Shown piece after piece: positions 8,182 through 17,698 of a stretch of DNA of 64,000 nucleotides; the stretch's first letter is position 1, and each line of letters opens with the position of its first letter. A program made the position numbers and the translations under genes. Under the pieces are notes generated by a model, which worked only from the letters and a program-made list of their open reading frames with translations, was not told where the DNA came from and ran no database searches. Origin of the DNA: Rhodocytophaga aerolata (lineage in GTDB: Bacteria; Bacteroidota; Bacteroidia; Cytophagales; 172606-1); NCBI RefSeq assembly GCF_030503435.1, contig NZ_JAUKPO010000008.1, positions 124,001 to 188,000 of the forward strand. Direction: 5' to 3'.

Positions 8182-8772
8182 CTACTCAAACAACGGTTTA
8201 TTCCATTGCTCAATTAGTTTGGCAGAAATGTGGCCATCTTTAAGCACTATCCGTTCTTTTTTCCACATCACAAACTCCCCCCTTTCCCGCTCTTCTTCCT
8301 TAACAGCTAGTAAACTTTCAGGTTTAGCTTTACGGAATACTACAGTCTCCAGTTTATTTTTCCGGTTGCGAAGCAGCACATCCAGGTAGGTAGTATCTGT
8401 CTGGTAATGGTCAGAAATTGCTTTTACTAAGGCATATTCAGTAAAAGGATTAACTCTGGAAAGTAAGTGTGTCCGTTCGAAGCGGCCTAGTGAAGGGTTA
8501 TATTTTCCTATGACAAAGGTATGCTGGTATTGAGTTTCCGGTTCATAGGTCTGCTGTTGCTGAAATACCACATCAAACTCCCGGAGCCTTTGATAACCGG
8601 CTATACTGGCCGGAAGTTCCCGCATATGTGCCCATTCAAACTCATGCCATAATGTATGTTTGCGTACATTACTATCTCCTGCCGTAACCAGTAGAAAGAA
8701 GACAGGGAAAACAAAAAAACTATTGACTGGAAACAGATAAGTATATATTGTTTTATACACCCGGTATCGCAT
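8182..8772 (-). CDS. Hypothetical protein with N-terminal hydrophobic segment
   Basis: A 196-residue protein. Residues 9-30 (TYLFPVNSFFVFPVFFLLVTAG) form one hydrophobic segment that could be an uncleaved signal anchor or signal peptide. The rest is soluble and charged, with many Gln, Arg and Glu residues and no motif I recognise. It faces the ftsZ gene (convergent) with about 170 bases between them. Reality is supported by the ATG start, length and a composition like its neighbours; function unknown. Confidence 0.6.
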   Translation of the reverse strand: MRYRVYKTIYTYLFPVNSFFVFPVFFLLVTAGDSNVRKHTLWHEFEWAHMRELPASIAGYQRLREFDVVFQQQQTYEPETQYQHTFVIGKYNPSLGRFERTHLLSRVNPFTEYALVKAISDHYQTDTTYLDVLLRNRKNKLETVVFRKAKPESLLAVKEEERERGEFVMWKKERIVLKDGHISAKLIEQWNKPLFE

Positions 8773-9157
8773 ATACAGTTAAATAGATTTGCTGTATATG
8801 GCCTGCCATGCTTTCATCGTAATCTTAGTGCCGGTGCTGGCAGGCTTACTAATGCCACGAAATGGATTCAATTTATTACTTAGCTGTTGATAAACCTTTC
8901 AAACGCAGGTAAACCTTACAGCTTTTTAGAATATGCTTCTTCACTCCAGGGGGCATCTGCATACCGCTCTTCAGGTAAAGAAATTTTTCGCATTTCATCC
9001 GGAAGCAGTCTGTTTTATGAATAATTCCAGGGAACCGCGGGCTATTTGTGCATAGCAATACCAAGGCACAATACACCGGCAAAATGGATTTTTTATTACC
9101 TTTTACTAGATATTATCCTTCCTATCGTATACCTTAAACTCAAAATACAGACGCAGT
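8773..9157. other. Intergenic region without a convincing gene
   Basis: A 385-base divergent region between a hypothetical gene and the cytochrome lipoprotein gene. A minus-strand frame at 8876-9082 (68 codons) lacks any recognisable domain or signal peptide and I do not call it. The region must carry the promoters of both flanking genes, but no strong TAnnTTTG element was found. Confidence 0.5.
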
Positions 9158-11500
9158 ATGGTCATTGGCTATATAAAAAGTAAAGGGCGGATAAGAGCAA
9201 GCTTCGCCATTTTAACATTTTTACTCATGTCTTGCAGTGAACGGGGTAACCACTCTACTGCCAGTGTTCAAATGGTAAAGGAAGAAATGGCATTTTCCTC
9301 GCCAAGGATAGTGAGCCAGCAGCCGAACACTACTCCCTTACCGCCGCAAGAAAGCCTGAAGACTTTCCGCCTGCCCAAAGGCTACCGCCTGGAAGTAGTC
9401 GCCAGTGAGCCGATGATTTCTGAGCCGGTGGCCCTCGCCTGGGATGGCAATGGACGAATGTATGTAGCCCAGCTGGAAACCTATATGCAAACAGTGGATG
9501 CCAAAGACCAGAATGAACCTCGCAGCCGCATCATGCTACTGGAAGATACAGACAATGATGGCCGGATGGACAAAAGTTCGGTGTTTCTGGATAAACTTCT
9601 CTCTCCCCGCATGATGCTGTGTATAGGCAATGAACTGCTGGTTAATGAAACGAATACCTTTGACATTTACGCTTATAAAGACAGCAATGGAGATGGCAAA
9701 GCAGACCAGAAAAGACCTGTTTTTCAAACAGAAAATAAAGCCTATGGTAATGTAGAACATCAGCGGAGCGGCCTGGACTGGAACCTGGATAACTGGATTT
9801 ATGTCACCACTGACCCGGTACGTTTCCGGTACAAGCAGGGCCGTTTAATGTCCGATTCCCTGGTGAGCGGCTCTAACGGGCAATGGGGGCTTACCCATGA
9901 CAATTACGGCCGTTTATTCTTTAGCCGGGCTGCCTCTGGCATGGCTGCCACCGGGTTTCACCTTAATCCCGCCTATGGCCAGCTGGATTTTGACGATGCC
10001 TATGATTCTACCTTCCACCAGGTATGGCCTGTAATTAAAACACCCGATGTCAATGGTGGACCCAAAACCTTGCGGGCCGACAGCACCCTAAAAAGCTTTA
10101 CTTCGGTTTGTGGGCAGTCTGTATTCCGCGGCGACCGGCTTCCACAGACCATGGTAGGCGACTACCTGGCGGCTGAGCCAGTAGGAAGGTTTATCCGGCG
10201 GGCTAAAATTACAAATGAAGCAGGCAAAAAAATGTTAACAAATGCTTATCAGCAAGATGAGTTTATTTCGTCTACTGATATGAACTTCCGCCCCGTAAAC
10301 ACTTATTCCGGCCCGGATGGTTGCTTGTATATAGTAGATATGTACCGGGGAATTATTCAGGAATCTACCTGGGCACAGCCTGGCAGTTACCTCTACGACC
10401 AGATTATGACCAAAGGCCTGGAGAAAAATATAAAGAATGGCCGTATTTACCGGTTGGTCTATGAAGGAATAGCACCTGGGCCGAAGCCGCAGATGTTAAA
10501 TGAATCCACGGCCAAGTTAGTCACTTACTTAGATCATCCCAATGGCTGGTGGCGGGACAATGCCCAGAAAGAAATCATTCTCCGGGGAGACAAATCGGTA
10601 GTGCCGGCCTTGCGGCAAATTAGTTTGGGAGAAAAAGGGCCACTCTCAACAAAACCTTCCTTTTTAGCCAGATTGCATGCTCTCTGGACGCTGGAAGGAT
10701 TAGATGCCACGGATAAGCAACTGTTAGTAAACATTTTAAACGATCCAGATGCACAGTTAAGAAAAGCTGCTATCCGCATCAGTGAACCGTACTTAAAGCA
10801 GAATGATCGGGAGCTTGTAGAGAAGCTCATATCCATGGCAGAAGAACAAGACACCGATGTGCGTATGCAACTGGTAGTATCCCTGTATAGTCAGGGGCAG
10901 AAAAAGACTAAATCTCTGGCAGATTCTATGCTTAGCAATAGTTCAGACGACCAGCGGATGGCTGCTATCCAGACAAGTTTACAAAAGAATGAAGAAGCTA
11001 AAAAGTACGGGGTAAACTTAGTAGCTTTAAAGGATGCTGACCGCAGAATGGTAATGAAAGGAGCAGCCATATTTCAAACCCTTTGCGCCAGTTGCCATGG
11101 CAGCGAAGGACAAGGTTTATCTACCAATATTGCTCCGCCTTTGGTAAGTAAGTTTAAGCTGATCGAACAAAAAGAAAGCGTGATTAAGATTCTGCTTCAT
11201 GGCTTAAAAGGTCCGGTAGATGGCAAAACCTATCCGGATATAATGCCCCCTATGGGAGCCAATGATGATGAATGGATTGCTTCTGTGCTGAACTATGTCC
11301 GCTATGATTTATGCATGCGGAGTTTTCCAAAAATGTCGCAGGGGTATATTGATTGGGTACTTATTAAGCCTGAAGGTGTAAAGAAAATCAGGGAACAGCA
11401 TGCCGGAAGAAAAGAACCCTGGACCTGGGATGAACTTATAAGTAATGCACAAAAGCCAGCTACTCAACCCGTAAGTAGCCAAAACAAAACAAATAACTAA
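9158..11500 (+). CDS. PVC-type heme-binding CxxCH dehydrogenase lipoprotein
   Basis: A 780-residue lipoprotein: lipobox around Cys26 (FLLMSC), then a beta-propeller dehydrogenase-like region (about 65-435; starts LPKGYRLEVVASEP and contains repeated D-N/D-G-D metal-type loops such as DTDNDGRMD and DSNGDGKAD), a HEAT-like helical region (about 450-600) and a C-terminal mono-heme cytochrome c domain with CASCHG at about 643-648 and probable Met ligand in IMPPMGAND. This layout is the membrane-bound dehydrogenase (TIGR02604-like) architecture frequent in Planctomycetes and Cytophagales, thought to oxidise sugars or alcohols at the cell surface. Substrate unknown. The HIT gene follows 31 bases later on the same strand. 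Confidence 0.85.
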   Translation: MVIGYIKSKGRIRASFAILTFLLMSCSERGNHSTASVQMVKEEMAFSSPRIVSQQPNTTPLPPQESLKTFRLPKGYRLEVVASEPMISEPVALAWDGNGRMYVAQLETYMQTVDAKDQNEPRSRIMLLEDTDNDGRMDKSSVFLDKLLSPRMMLCIGNELLVNETNTFDIYAYKDSNGDGKADQKRPVFQTENKAYGNVEHQRSGLDWNLDNWIYVTTDPVRFRYKQGRLMSDSLVSGSNGQWGLTHDNYGRLFFSRAASGMAATGFHLNPAYGQLDFDDAYDSTFHQVWPVIKTPDVNGGPKTLRADSTLKSFTSVCGQSVFRGDRLPQTMVGDYLAAEPVGRFIRRAKITNEAGKKMLTNAYQQDEFISSTDMNFRPVNTYSGPDGCLYIVDMYRGIIQESTWAQPGSYLYDQIMTKGLEKNIKNGRIYRLVYEGIAPGPKPQMLNESTAKLVTYLDHPNGWWRDNAQKEIILRGDKSVVPALRQISLGEKGPLSTKPSFLARLHALWTLEGLDATDKQLLVNILNDPDAQLRKAAIRISEPYLKQNDRELVEKLISMAEEQDTDVRMQLVVSLYSQGQKKTKSLADSMLSNSSDDQRMAAIQTSLQKNEEAKKYGVNLVALKDADRRMVMKGAAIFQTLCASCHGSEGQGLSTNIAPPLVSKFKLIEQKESVIKILLHGLKGPVDGKTYPDIMPPMGANDDEWIASVLNYVRYDLCMRSFPKMSQGYIDWVLIKPEGVKKIREQHAGRKEPWTWDELISNAQKPATQPVSSQNKTNN

Positions 11501-11531
11501 CTACCTCTCCAGGCCATACGTTGAATACTCC

Positions 11532-12008
11532 ATGAATTGTCCCTTTTGTACAAAAACACCTGCAGATTACTTTATAGAGACAGAGAGTTTTGCTGCTATC
11601 TATAACATAGCTCCTATTTTACCGGGCCATACCTTAATCATACCCAAAAAACATTATGAAAGCCTGTTTGAACTTTCAGACCAGGAGCTGGCTGAGTTTA
11701 TGATTCTGGGAAGAAAAGTAGCCAGGCTATTAGCTCATTTATTTCTGACAGATGCCTTCGACTGGGCTATCCAGGAAAAAGAAGCGGCTGGCCAGTCGGT
11801 AGCTCATTTGCATATGCATGTAGTTCCCAGAAAAATCGGCGACTTGCCCCATCCTGGCGACTGGTATACTGCTTTGGAAAAAAGTGAACTGGTGGGTATC
11901 GACACTGAGATCAGAAGAAAATTGAATTCTGAAGAAATGCGTACCATTACTCATCGTTTAAAAGAGGAAGTTGGCAAATTTTTCAGTACAAATAGTATTT
12001 CAACATAA
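11532..12008 (+). CDS. HIT family nucleotide hydrolase
   Basis: A 158-residue protein with a Cys pair NCPFC (2-6) that probably binds a structural zinc, and the histidine triad HLHMHVVPR (92-100) whose central His94 is expected to attack the alpha-phosphate of dinucleoside polyphosphates or AMP-lysine-type substrates. SVAHLH and ILPGHTLIIPKKH match the Fhit/HINT core. It begins 31 bases after the cytochrome lipoprotein gene and may share its transcript, although the functional link is unclear. Confidence 0.9.
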   Translation: MNCPFCTKTPADYFIETESFAAIYNIAPILPGHTLIIPKKHYESLFELSDQELAEFMILGRKVARLLAHLFLTDAFDWAIQEKEAAGQSVAHLHMHVVPRKIGDLPHPGDWYTALEKSELVGIDTEIRRKLNSEEMRTITHRLKEEVGKFFSTNSIST

Positions 12009-12098
12009 GCGGGATACTTTCCTGATTTTTAGTTTCTGATTCTTTTTAGCTATCAAGTTTACGTTAACTTAACATTTTCAACCATTGTTATTACCACT

Positions 12099-12353
12099 AT
12101 GCACTCACCGGTTATTTCTAAACGCGAATTCTTTATTAATACCTTCCATACGGTACTCGACAAGCTCAATACAGCTATTATTAAAGGAAACGATCATTAT
12201 AAAACGCATGGAGAAATAGTTATTGATATGGCTGACTTTCCCGAACTCTCGCACGAAAATGTCAGGCAGCAACTTAAACTTATTCTGAAGGAACTAGGCT
12301 GGGAATCTACCTTCCAGACCGACAGGAAAAAAGACCTAATGATTTTATATTAA
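12099..12353 (+). CDS. Small hypothetical protein
   Basis: An 84-residue soluble protein of mixed helix and strand pattern, with ATG start and no signal peptide, cysteine cluster or membrane segment. The acidic middle (GEIVIDMADFPELSHENV) and the C terminus LKELGWESTFQTDRKK give a compact alpha/beta look. I do not recognise the family. It lies between the HIT and mobA genes on the same strand; spacing of 90 and 71 bases leaves room for its own promoter. Confidence 0.55.
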   Translation: MHSPVISKREFFINTFHTVLDKLNTAIIKGNDHYKTHGEIVIDMADFPELSHENVRQQLKLILKELGWESTFQTDRKKDLMILY

Positions 12354-12424
12354 TCTGGTTTTACTCCAAGCTCCAGTAAACATTGTGGTATTTTACTTAA
12401 ATTATCCTTTCTAAATAACATTCA

Positions 12425-13021
12425 ATGGCAAAGGCAAGTAAACCGGTTACCGGAATAATTCTGGCAGGCGGCAAAAGCTCAAGAATGGGTTTTGACAAAG
12501 GTATGGCAGCATTCAATGGCAGAGCTATGGTGACATGGGTAATAGATACGCTGCAAGCTGTATGTACCCATAGTATGATTATCAGTAATACGGATGCGTA
12601 TCATCAGCTGGGCCTGCCGGTATATGCGGATATTTACACAGATAGCGGCCCGTTGGGAGGAATTTATACAGGATTGAAGTATAGTACTACAGAGTATAAC
12701 CTGATCATGGCTTGCGATATGCCGTATGTTAAACCTGAGCTGCTTGTTCAGCTGTTGGCTTTTGCAGATGACTACAGCATAGTAGTTCCTTCTGTTAATG
12801 GTCAATTTGAGCCTTTATGCGGCTTTTATCACAAATCTACCTTACCCAAAATGGAAGAACTGCTTCAACAAAACACCAGGAAAATGCAGCACGTAATCCG
12901 GCAATTTCCTTACAAAGAGATCCAGATTGAAGGTTCAAGCCCTGATTCACAAATGTTTGCCAACATTAACACACCAGAGCAATTGCTGCAAAACCAGATT
13001 TCCACTCAATCAAAGCAATAA
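12425..13021 (+). CDS. mobA: Molybdenum cofactor guanylyltransferase MobA
   Basis: A 198-residue nucleotidyltransferase, normal length for MobA. The nucleotide-binding loop LAGGKSSRMGFDKG (13-26), GPLGGIYTGL (75-84) and the metal-binding aspartate in ACDMPYVKP (Asp98) are all present. MobA transfers GMP from GTP to molybdopterin to give the guanine-dinucleotide cofactor. No other moa/moe/mob gene is in the window, so it is a detached cofactor gene here. The C-terminal domain (KMQHVIRQF, FANINTPEQL) fits MobA rather than sugar nucleotidyltransferases. Confidence 0.88.
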   Translation: MAKASKPVTGIILAGGKSSRMGFDKGMAAFNGRAMVTWVIDTLQAVCTHSMIISNTDAYHQLGLPVYADIYTDSGPLGGIYTGLKYSTTEYNLIMACDMPYVKPELLVQLLAFADDYSIVVPSVNGQFEPLCGFYHKSTLPKMEELLQQNTRKMQHVIRQFPYKEIQIEGSSPDSQMFANINTPEQLLQNQISTQSKQ

Positions 13022-13146
13022 AGAAGCCGCAGGGTAAATATATAGGTAGAATAACCAGTGATTGATTTTTTTCTACGATAAGCTTGCAACCCTTTGCCTG
13101 TATGTGTGGTCTTACAGATAGTCGCAATACCCCTTAGAAAACAACC

Positions 13147-13944
13147 ATGAAACGTATTACCCTATTTCTGCTGGCATTCATTTGCTTGGCATTCACCTCC
13201 TGTTCACTTCTGGATGATATTGAACCTACCCCAGATGAAGATAAACTTCCCCCGAATACCCTTACCAGCAGCCGTTATTACTTCTCTGATAAAACGTCTA
13301 ATCAGATCAAATACATCTATAACCGGGCTGGCAACCTGCTAAGAAAAGACTGGTATACCCAAAATAATGTGATTGACTTCCAGGAAAATTTTATTTATGA
13401 GAATGGTGTGCTAGTAAAAATTAAAAGAAGTGCAACTAATGATGAATTTGCTGAAGTTAGATTTACCTACAAAAATGGCCTGACAAAGTCTCTGGAATAC
13501 TGGATGGAAGATACAGATTCTACTCTTTCCAGATTGCACACCACCGTTTATGAATATTCCGGTAGCCTGATCACCAAAGCTACTACTACCTTTTACAATG
13601 GCGGCCCATCTTACTACAGCGTGTACACGTATGAAAACGGAAATATAACTTCAGTAAAAGCCTATAACCTATCGAGCCATGTGCTGCTGGAAGAGGATTA
13701 CTATACGTATGACAATAAGCCTAATCCCTTTTACAAACTAACTAATCAATATCATGGAAGTCCTGTAAACTCTTCCAGGAATAATGTGGTGCATTATAAA
13801 ATAGTCTCCTACAATCATATTCCCTCCAAACCGGAAATGTCGTATGAATATATCTATAATGATAAGGGCTATCCGGTAGAAAAATTTATTCTGGGCAATG
13901 CGAACAAAAGGTATCTGGATGAATCGTTTTCCTATAATGACTAA
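13147..13944 (+). CDS. Lipoprotein with YD-like beta repeats
   Basis: A 265-residue lipoprotein: signal sequence with lipobox ending at Cys19 (AFTSC). The mature part is a series of short beta strands of the form YxYxNGxL / YTYENGNITSVKAY, reminiscent of YD/RHS-like repeats found in many small Bacteroidota surface lipoproteins. Tyr and Asn are abundant and there is no enzyme motif. Likely outer-membrane attached; function unknown. Confidence 0.65.
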   Translation: MKRITLFLLAFICLAFTSCSLLDDIEPTPDEDKLPPNTLTSSRYYFSDKTSNQIKYIYNRAGNLLRKDWYTQNNVIDFQENFIYENGVLVKIKRSATNDEFAEVRFTYKNGLTKSLEYWMEDTDSTLSRLHTTVYEYSGSLITKATTTFYNGGPSYYSVYTYENGNITSVKAYNLSSHVLLEEDYYTYDNKPNPFYKLTNQYHGSPVNSSRNNVVHYKIVSYNHIPSKPEMSYEYIYNDKGYPVEKFILGNANKRYLDESFSYND

Positions 13945-14093
13945 GGATAGTAAATTTATCTATTCAAACTCTTTTTGTACCCTCTAATCCGTATATTCTT
14001 TCATACCTATATATTTGCTTTGTAAGGCGTACCCAATAAAACATTTTTTGCAGAGTTATGCTTTGTAAGAAGTATGTACAACATCTGTATAAC

Positions 14094-14645
14094 ATGAAAG
14101 AAAAGAAATCTAAACTTCCCTTTGTTCTGATTGGATTGGTACTTGTATTGGTGGGCCTGGGTATATGGCTCGGTTCCGGAGGTTCTGAAAAAGCTGCCAA
14201 TAGCCCTGCTACCCCAACAGGTACCCAACTTCCGCAGACTTCTTCCCAGCGTATAGAAGGACAGTTAACGTTCATTAAACGTGCGGATGCCAGCAAAATT
14301 AAACAAATAGCCATTGAAATAGCCGATACGCCCGAAGAAAGAAACCGCGGATTAATGGACCGGCGCAGTTTGCCAGACTCTACCGGCATGCTTTTTATTT
14401 TTGAAAGATCCGGGCAACAAAGCTTCTGGATGAAAAACACCTACATTCCACTGGATATTATTTTTGTGAATGCCAACAAAGAAATTGTAAAAATCCATAA
14501 ATATGCCGCTCCGCACTCCATAGATTCATATCCTTCTGAAAAAGAAGCCTTATATGTGGTAGAAGTGGTGGGTGGGTTTACCGATCAGCATACTATACAG
14601 GAAGGCGACCAGATTTCTTTTAACTTAACGCATGGGCCAAGTTGA
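14094..14645 (+). CDS. DUF192 family membrane-anchored protein
   Basis: About 183 residues: one N-terminal membrane segment (FVLIGLVLVLVGLGIWLG, about 10-27), a Ser/Pro/Thr linker and a DUF192 domain (about 65-175) with TPEERNRGLMDRRSLP, GMLFIFERSGQQSFWMKNT and PLDIIFVN, the hallmark blocks of this family. An in-frame ATG at 14058 would add 12 residues ahead of the basic MKEKKSK start; the ATG at 14094 gives a normal signal anchor and is chosen. DUF192 proteins are small periplasmic beta proteins without a firmly known role. Confidence 0.85.
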   Translation: MKEKKSKLPFVLIGLVLVLVGLGIWLGSGGSEKAANSPATPTGTQLPQTSSQRIEGQLTFIKRADASKIKQIAIEIADTPEERNRGLMDRRSLPDSTGMLFIFERSGQQSFWMKNTYIPLDIIFVNANKEIVKIHKYAAPHSIDSYPSEKEALYVVEVVGGFTDQHTIQEGDQISFNLTHGPS

Positions 14646-14757
14646 GTAACTAAATTCTATCCCAGCCATCAGGCATCTATAGCAGGTGAGTGGAGTTGAA
14701 AATCCCTGGCAACTGCTTTTTTTATATACCTGATCTGTATTTATTCCGTACCATGCG

Positions 14758-15678
14758 ATGATACCTGTTTTGTTAGCTATTCTGATGTTTTATACCACAT
14801 TTATGAGCAACTCTACCCTTGACGTTTCTCCGGACAGGATTTACAAAGATGTGGAAGTACTAACCACAATCCAGCCAGCCAGAAACTATGCAAATCTTGC
14901 CTCATTAAACAAGGCAGCCGACTACATTCACCAGCAGTTTGGTCAGCTGGACTGCCAGCTGGAAGAGCAAACGTTTATAGTAGATGGAAAAACATACAGA
15001 AACATTATTGCTTCTTTTGGAAAGTTAGATGGTGAACGGGTAATTGTAGGGGCTCATTATGATGTATGTGGCGACCAGCCCGGAGCCGACGATAATGCCA
15101 GTGCGGTTGCTGGCTTGCTGGAAACTGCCCGTTTGCTGCATGCCCAGAAACCAGTATTAAACTACCGGATAGATTTTGTTGCCTACAGCCTGGAAGAACC
15201 TCCTTATTTCGCAACCGAACAAATGGGCAGTGCAGTCCATGCAAAATACTTGCACGATAACCAGATTCCTGTAAAAGCCATGATCTGCTATGAAATGATT
15301 GGATACTTTTCAGATAAACCTTATTCACAACAGTTTCCTGATCCAGCTTTGAGTAAAATTTATCCTAACAAAGGCAATTTTATTATTGTGGTAGGCATAC
15401 AAGGGCAGGAGACTTTTGTAAAAAATGTACAAATGCTGATGCGGAAACATTCCTCCATAGATGTGCAATCCATTACCTTTCCTAATTCGGAAGGATTAGC
15501 CGGCCTCTCTGACCACAGAAATTACTGGAAATATAAGTATCCGGCAGTAATGATCAATGATACTTCTTTTTTAAGAAACCCCAATTACCATAAAAAATCA
15601 GACACTATTGACACTCTGGATTTTAAAAAAATGGCAGAGGTAGTGAAAGGCGTGTATGCCGTTGTTACGCAACTTTAA
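14758..15678 (+). CDS. M28 family zinc peptidase
   Basis: A 306-residue peptidase of the M28 type. Zinc ligands and catalytic acids are visible: His100 and Asp102 in VGAHYDV, Asp111/Asp112 in GADDNASA, Glu146/Glu147 in SLEEPP, Asp and His in GLSDHRNYW and a final His in NYHKKSDTID. The N terminus is hydrophobic (2-16) and could be a signal peptide or anchor. The protein is shorter than PDZ- or PA-containing relatives and consists only of the catalytic domain. Substrate is probably peptides with free N termini. Confidence 0.87.
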   Translation: MIPVLLAILMFYTTFMSNSTLDVSPDRIYKDVEVLTTIQPARNYANLASLNKAADYIHQQFGQLDCQLEEQTFIVDGKTYRNIIASFGKLDGERVIVGAHYDVCGDQPGADDNASAVAGLLETARLLHAQKPVLNYRIDFVAYSLEEPPYFATEQMGSAVHAKYLHDNQIPVKAMICYEMIGYFSDKPYSQQFPDPALSKIYPNKGNFIIVVGIQGQETFVKNVQMLMRKHSSIDVQSITFPNSEGLAGLSDHRNYWKYKYPAVMINDTSFLRNPNYHKKSDTIDTLDFKKMAEVVKGVYAVVTQL

Positions 15679-16274
15679 TGCATACTAATAAAATATTGCT
15701 ACCTCGCTCCTTTCCATTATCCGTCGCTTAGCAGTAATCTTTCTTTTTCTTACAGAAATTAGCTTTTTTACCAGAAGGCTCCTTTTGGCTAGTTGCTTGC
15801 CAAACTTCTCTGCTGACTGTTCTTTACTTGCCTGAACGACCGCTACGAAAATACAAGGCTGCAAGCGAATATATAGTCCCAAAGCCAGGAAATAAAAAGG
15901 AAAGAATAGCCCAGGTATGGCTACTGATGCCCTCTCTTTCATGAAAAAACTAGCTTTTACTCATATACTGATGGTATACAACGAAAGAAATTATGCTGGC
16001 TCCTCTATCTAAATGCTAAACGTACTTCCGGAGGCAGGCATGTAAATAGTACAAAAGAGTCTTTTTTTGCACTATTTTTATCAGACAGTACGAAGGTTCT
16101 CAAAATAAAAATCTCACGCCAGATATAGAGATAACTTGCTTTTTTAATGGGATTGTTACATCTTTCAGGCAATTGAAAGTGTAAGCATTGGGTTACGGGA
16201 TAATTTAATTTTTCTGCTTTTATGTATATTTATTGAAGCAAATAGCCGTTACTCCATCATAAATTTTCTAACAA
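15679..16274. other. Long intergenic region with one hairpin
   Basis: About 600 bases without a gene I can support. A minus-strand frame (15685-15942) has no recognisable domain. A hairpin with arms AATAGT and ACTATT extended by a CAAAAGA/TTTTTTTG pairing (16045-16076) and followed by T-rich sequence could be a terminator or a structured leader of the serine hydrolase gene. Nothing else stood out. Confidence 0.45.
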
Positions 16275-17498
16275 GTGATTAAGCAGACTCTCCTCCGTTG
16301 TATATATGCAGGTTTACTTAGTGCCAGTTTGTATGCCTGTACAGAATCCCACTCCAGCGAAAAGAAATTTGTCGTAACTGATAGCCTTCAGTTGCACAAC
16401 GATAGTATTCACCGGATGTTTAACCAGGCGGATGCTGCCAGTAAAGCGTACCAGCTGGATACTTTCTTTCATAGCATGCATAAAAAGAGAGGGTTCAATG
16501 GTACCGTGCTTATTGCTCAACATGGACAGATTATCTACAAAGGCGCTTTTGGCTATGCCGATCTCCGCAAGAAAGATAGTTTAACAACCAATACGGCGTT
16601 CCAGCTTGCCTCTGTATCCAAACAGTTTACGGCTATGGCTGTGATGATTCTAAAGGAAAGAGGGCTGCTGTCGTATGATGATGAAGTACAGAAATATTAC
16701 CCTGAATTTCCTTACAAAGGCATAACCGTACGCATGCTACTTACGCACCGTTCTGGTCTACCTGATTATACCTATTTTAGTGAAGACTTCTGGCCCGACA
16801 GAAAGAAATTTCTGGACAATCAGGAGGTGATTAAAATGATGGCCAAGCATCAGCCTAAGCCTTATTATTTGCCTGATAAACGCTACGATTACAGCAACAC
16901 TGGTTATTCTGTACTTGCAGCTATTGTAGAAAAAGCTTCCAAAATGAAGTTTGAAAACTTTATGCAGAAGGAAGTATTCAAACCCTTGGGCATGACGCAT
17001 ACATGGGTATTCAATGGGAATAATACGGCGCTTACTGAAAAAGTAGCTGTTGGTTATACAGCTGGCAGACGCGTAGTCGCAAATAGTTATCTCAATGGCG
17101 CTACCGGCGACAAAGGCGTATATTCTACGGTAGAAGATATGTTTAAATGGGACCGCGCCTTGTATAGTGGCAAAATAGTAAAAGCTACCACGCTGGAAGA
17201 AGCTTTTCAGCCGGCTAATAAAGAAATGAAAAAAGAAAATTATGGCTATGGCTGGCGACTCAAAACCCTTGACTGCGGACAACCGGTAGTGTATCATGGC
17301 GGCTGGTGGCATGGCTACAAGAGTTATTTTATGCGTAACCGCCATGACCAGAGTACAGTTATTGTGCTCACCAATATTGCCAACCATAGTTTAGGCCATC
17401 TGAAAAATGTACAGCCTATTTTATATCCAGAGCAAACTTTGCTTACAGTTGCCAAAACATCGCCTACCGATAGTGTGCAGGTGGCTGGTGGAGAATAG
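16275..17498 (+). CDS. Serine hydrolase, class C beta-lactamase-like lipoprotein
   Basis: A 407-residue lipoprotein starting at GTG, with signal sequence and lipobox Cys22 (SLYAC). The beta-lactamase/transpeptidase fold has nucleophile Ser113 and Lys116 in ASVSKQFTAM, the YSN triad (206-208) in YDYSNTGYSV and VYHGGWWHG for the third motif. Such proteins include D-aminopeptidases, esterases and penicillin-binding-like hydrolases; a real beta-lactamase activity cannot be assumed. It is monocistronic, preceded by a long AT-rich leader. Confidence 0.87.
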   Translation: MIKQTLLRCIYAGLLSASLYACTESHSSEKKFVVTDSLQLHNDSIHRMFNQADAASKAYQLDTFFHSMHKKRGFNGTVLIAQHGQIIYKGAFGYADLRKKDSLTTNTAFQLASVSKQFTAMAVMILKERGLLSYDDEVQKYYPEFPYKGITVRMLLTHRSGLPDYTYFSEDFWPDRKKFLDNQEVIKMMAKHQPKPYYLPDKRYDYSNTGYSVLAAIVEKASKMKFENFMQKEVFKPLGMTHTWVFNGNNTALTEKVAVGYTAGRRVVANSYLNGATGDKGVYSTVEDMFKWDRALYSGKIVKATTLEEAFQPANKEMKKENYGYGWRLKTLDCGQPVVYHGGWWHGYKSYFMRNRHDQSTVIVLTNIANHSLGHLKNVQPILYPEQTLLTVAKTSPTDSVQVAGGE

Positions 17499-17698
17499 CC
17501 ATATGCATTTTAAGATTTTCCTTTACAGATACCCACAGTTCTAGTAAGTATTTTTGTGGTATCTCCTCACTTTGCCTATGAAAGATATACTTGCAGTGAA
17601 CTTTAGTTAGATTTTATGCATGTATTCTTTGACATTTGGCATAGTACAAGGCCATTAATTCTAACATACATGCTTATTGTCCTAGTCAAAATATAATT

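Noticed and set aside
8876-9082. Minus-strand 68-codon frame
   Set aside because: No domain or signal peptide, irregular composition, and placed in a divergent promoter region.
13964-14440. Minus-strand open frame of 158 codons
   Set aside because: It is antisense to the DUF192 protein gene, which has a clear domain and signal anchor.
15685-15942. Minus-strand 85-codon frame in a long gap
   Set aside because: Lys/Arg-rich C terminus, no domain, and composition unlike real neighbours; cannot be supported from sequence alone.
16275-17498. True class C beta-lactamase for antibiotic resistance
   Set aside because: The SVSK, YSN and HGG motifs place it in the broad serine hydrolase family; lipoprotein form and isolation give no sign of a resistance role and no AmpR regulator is present.
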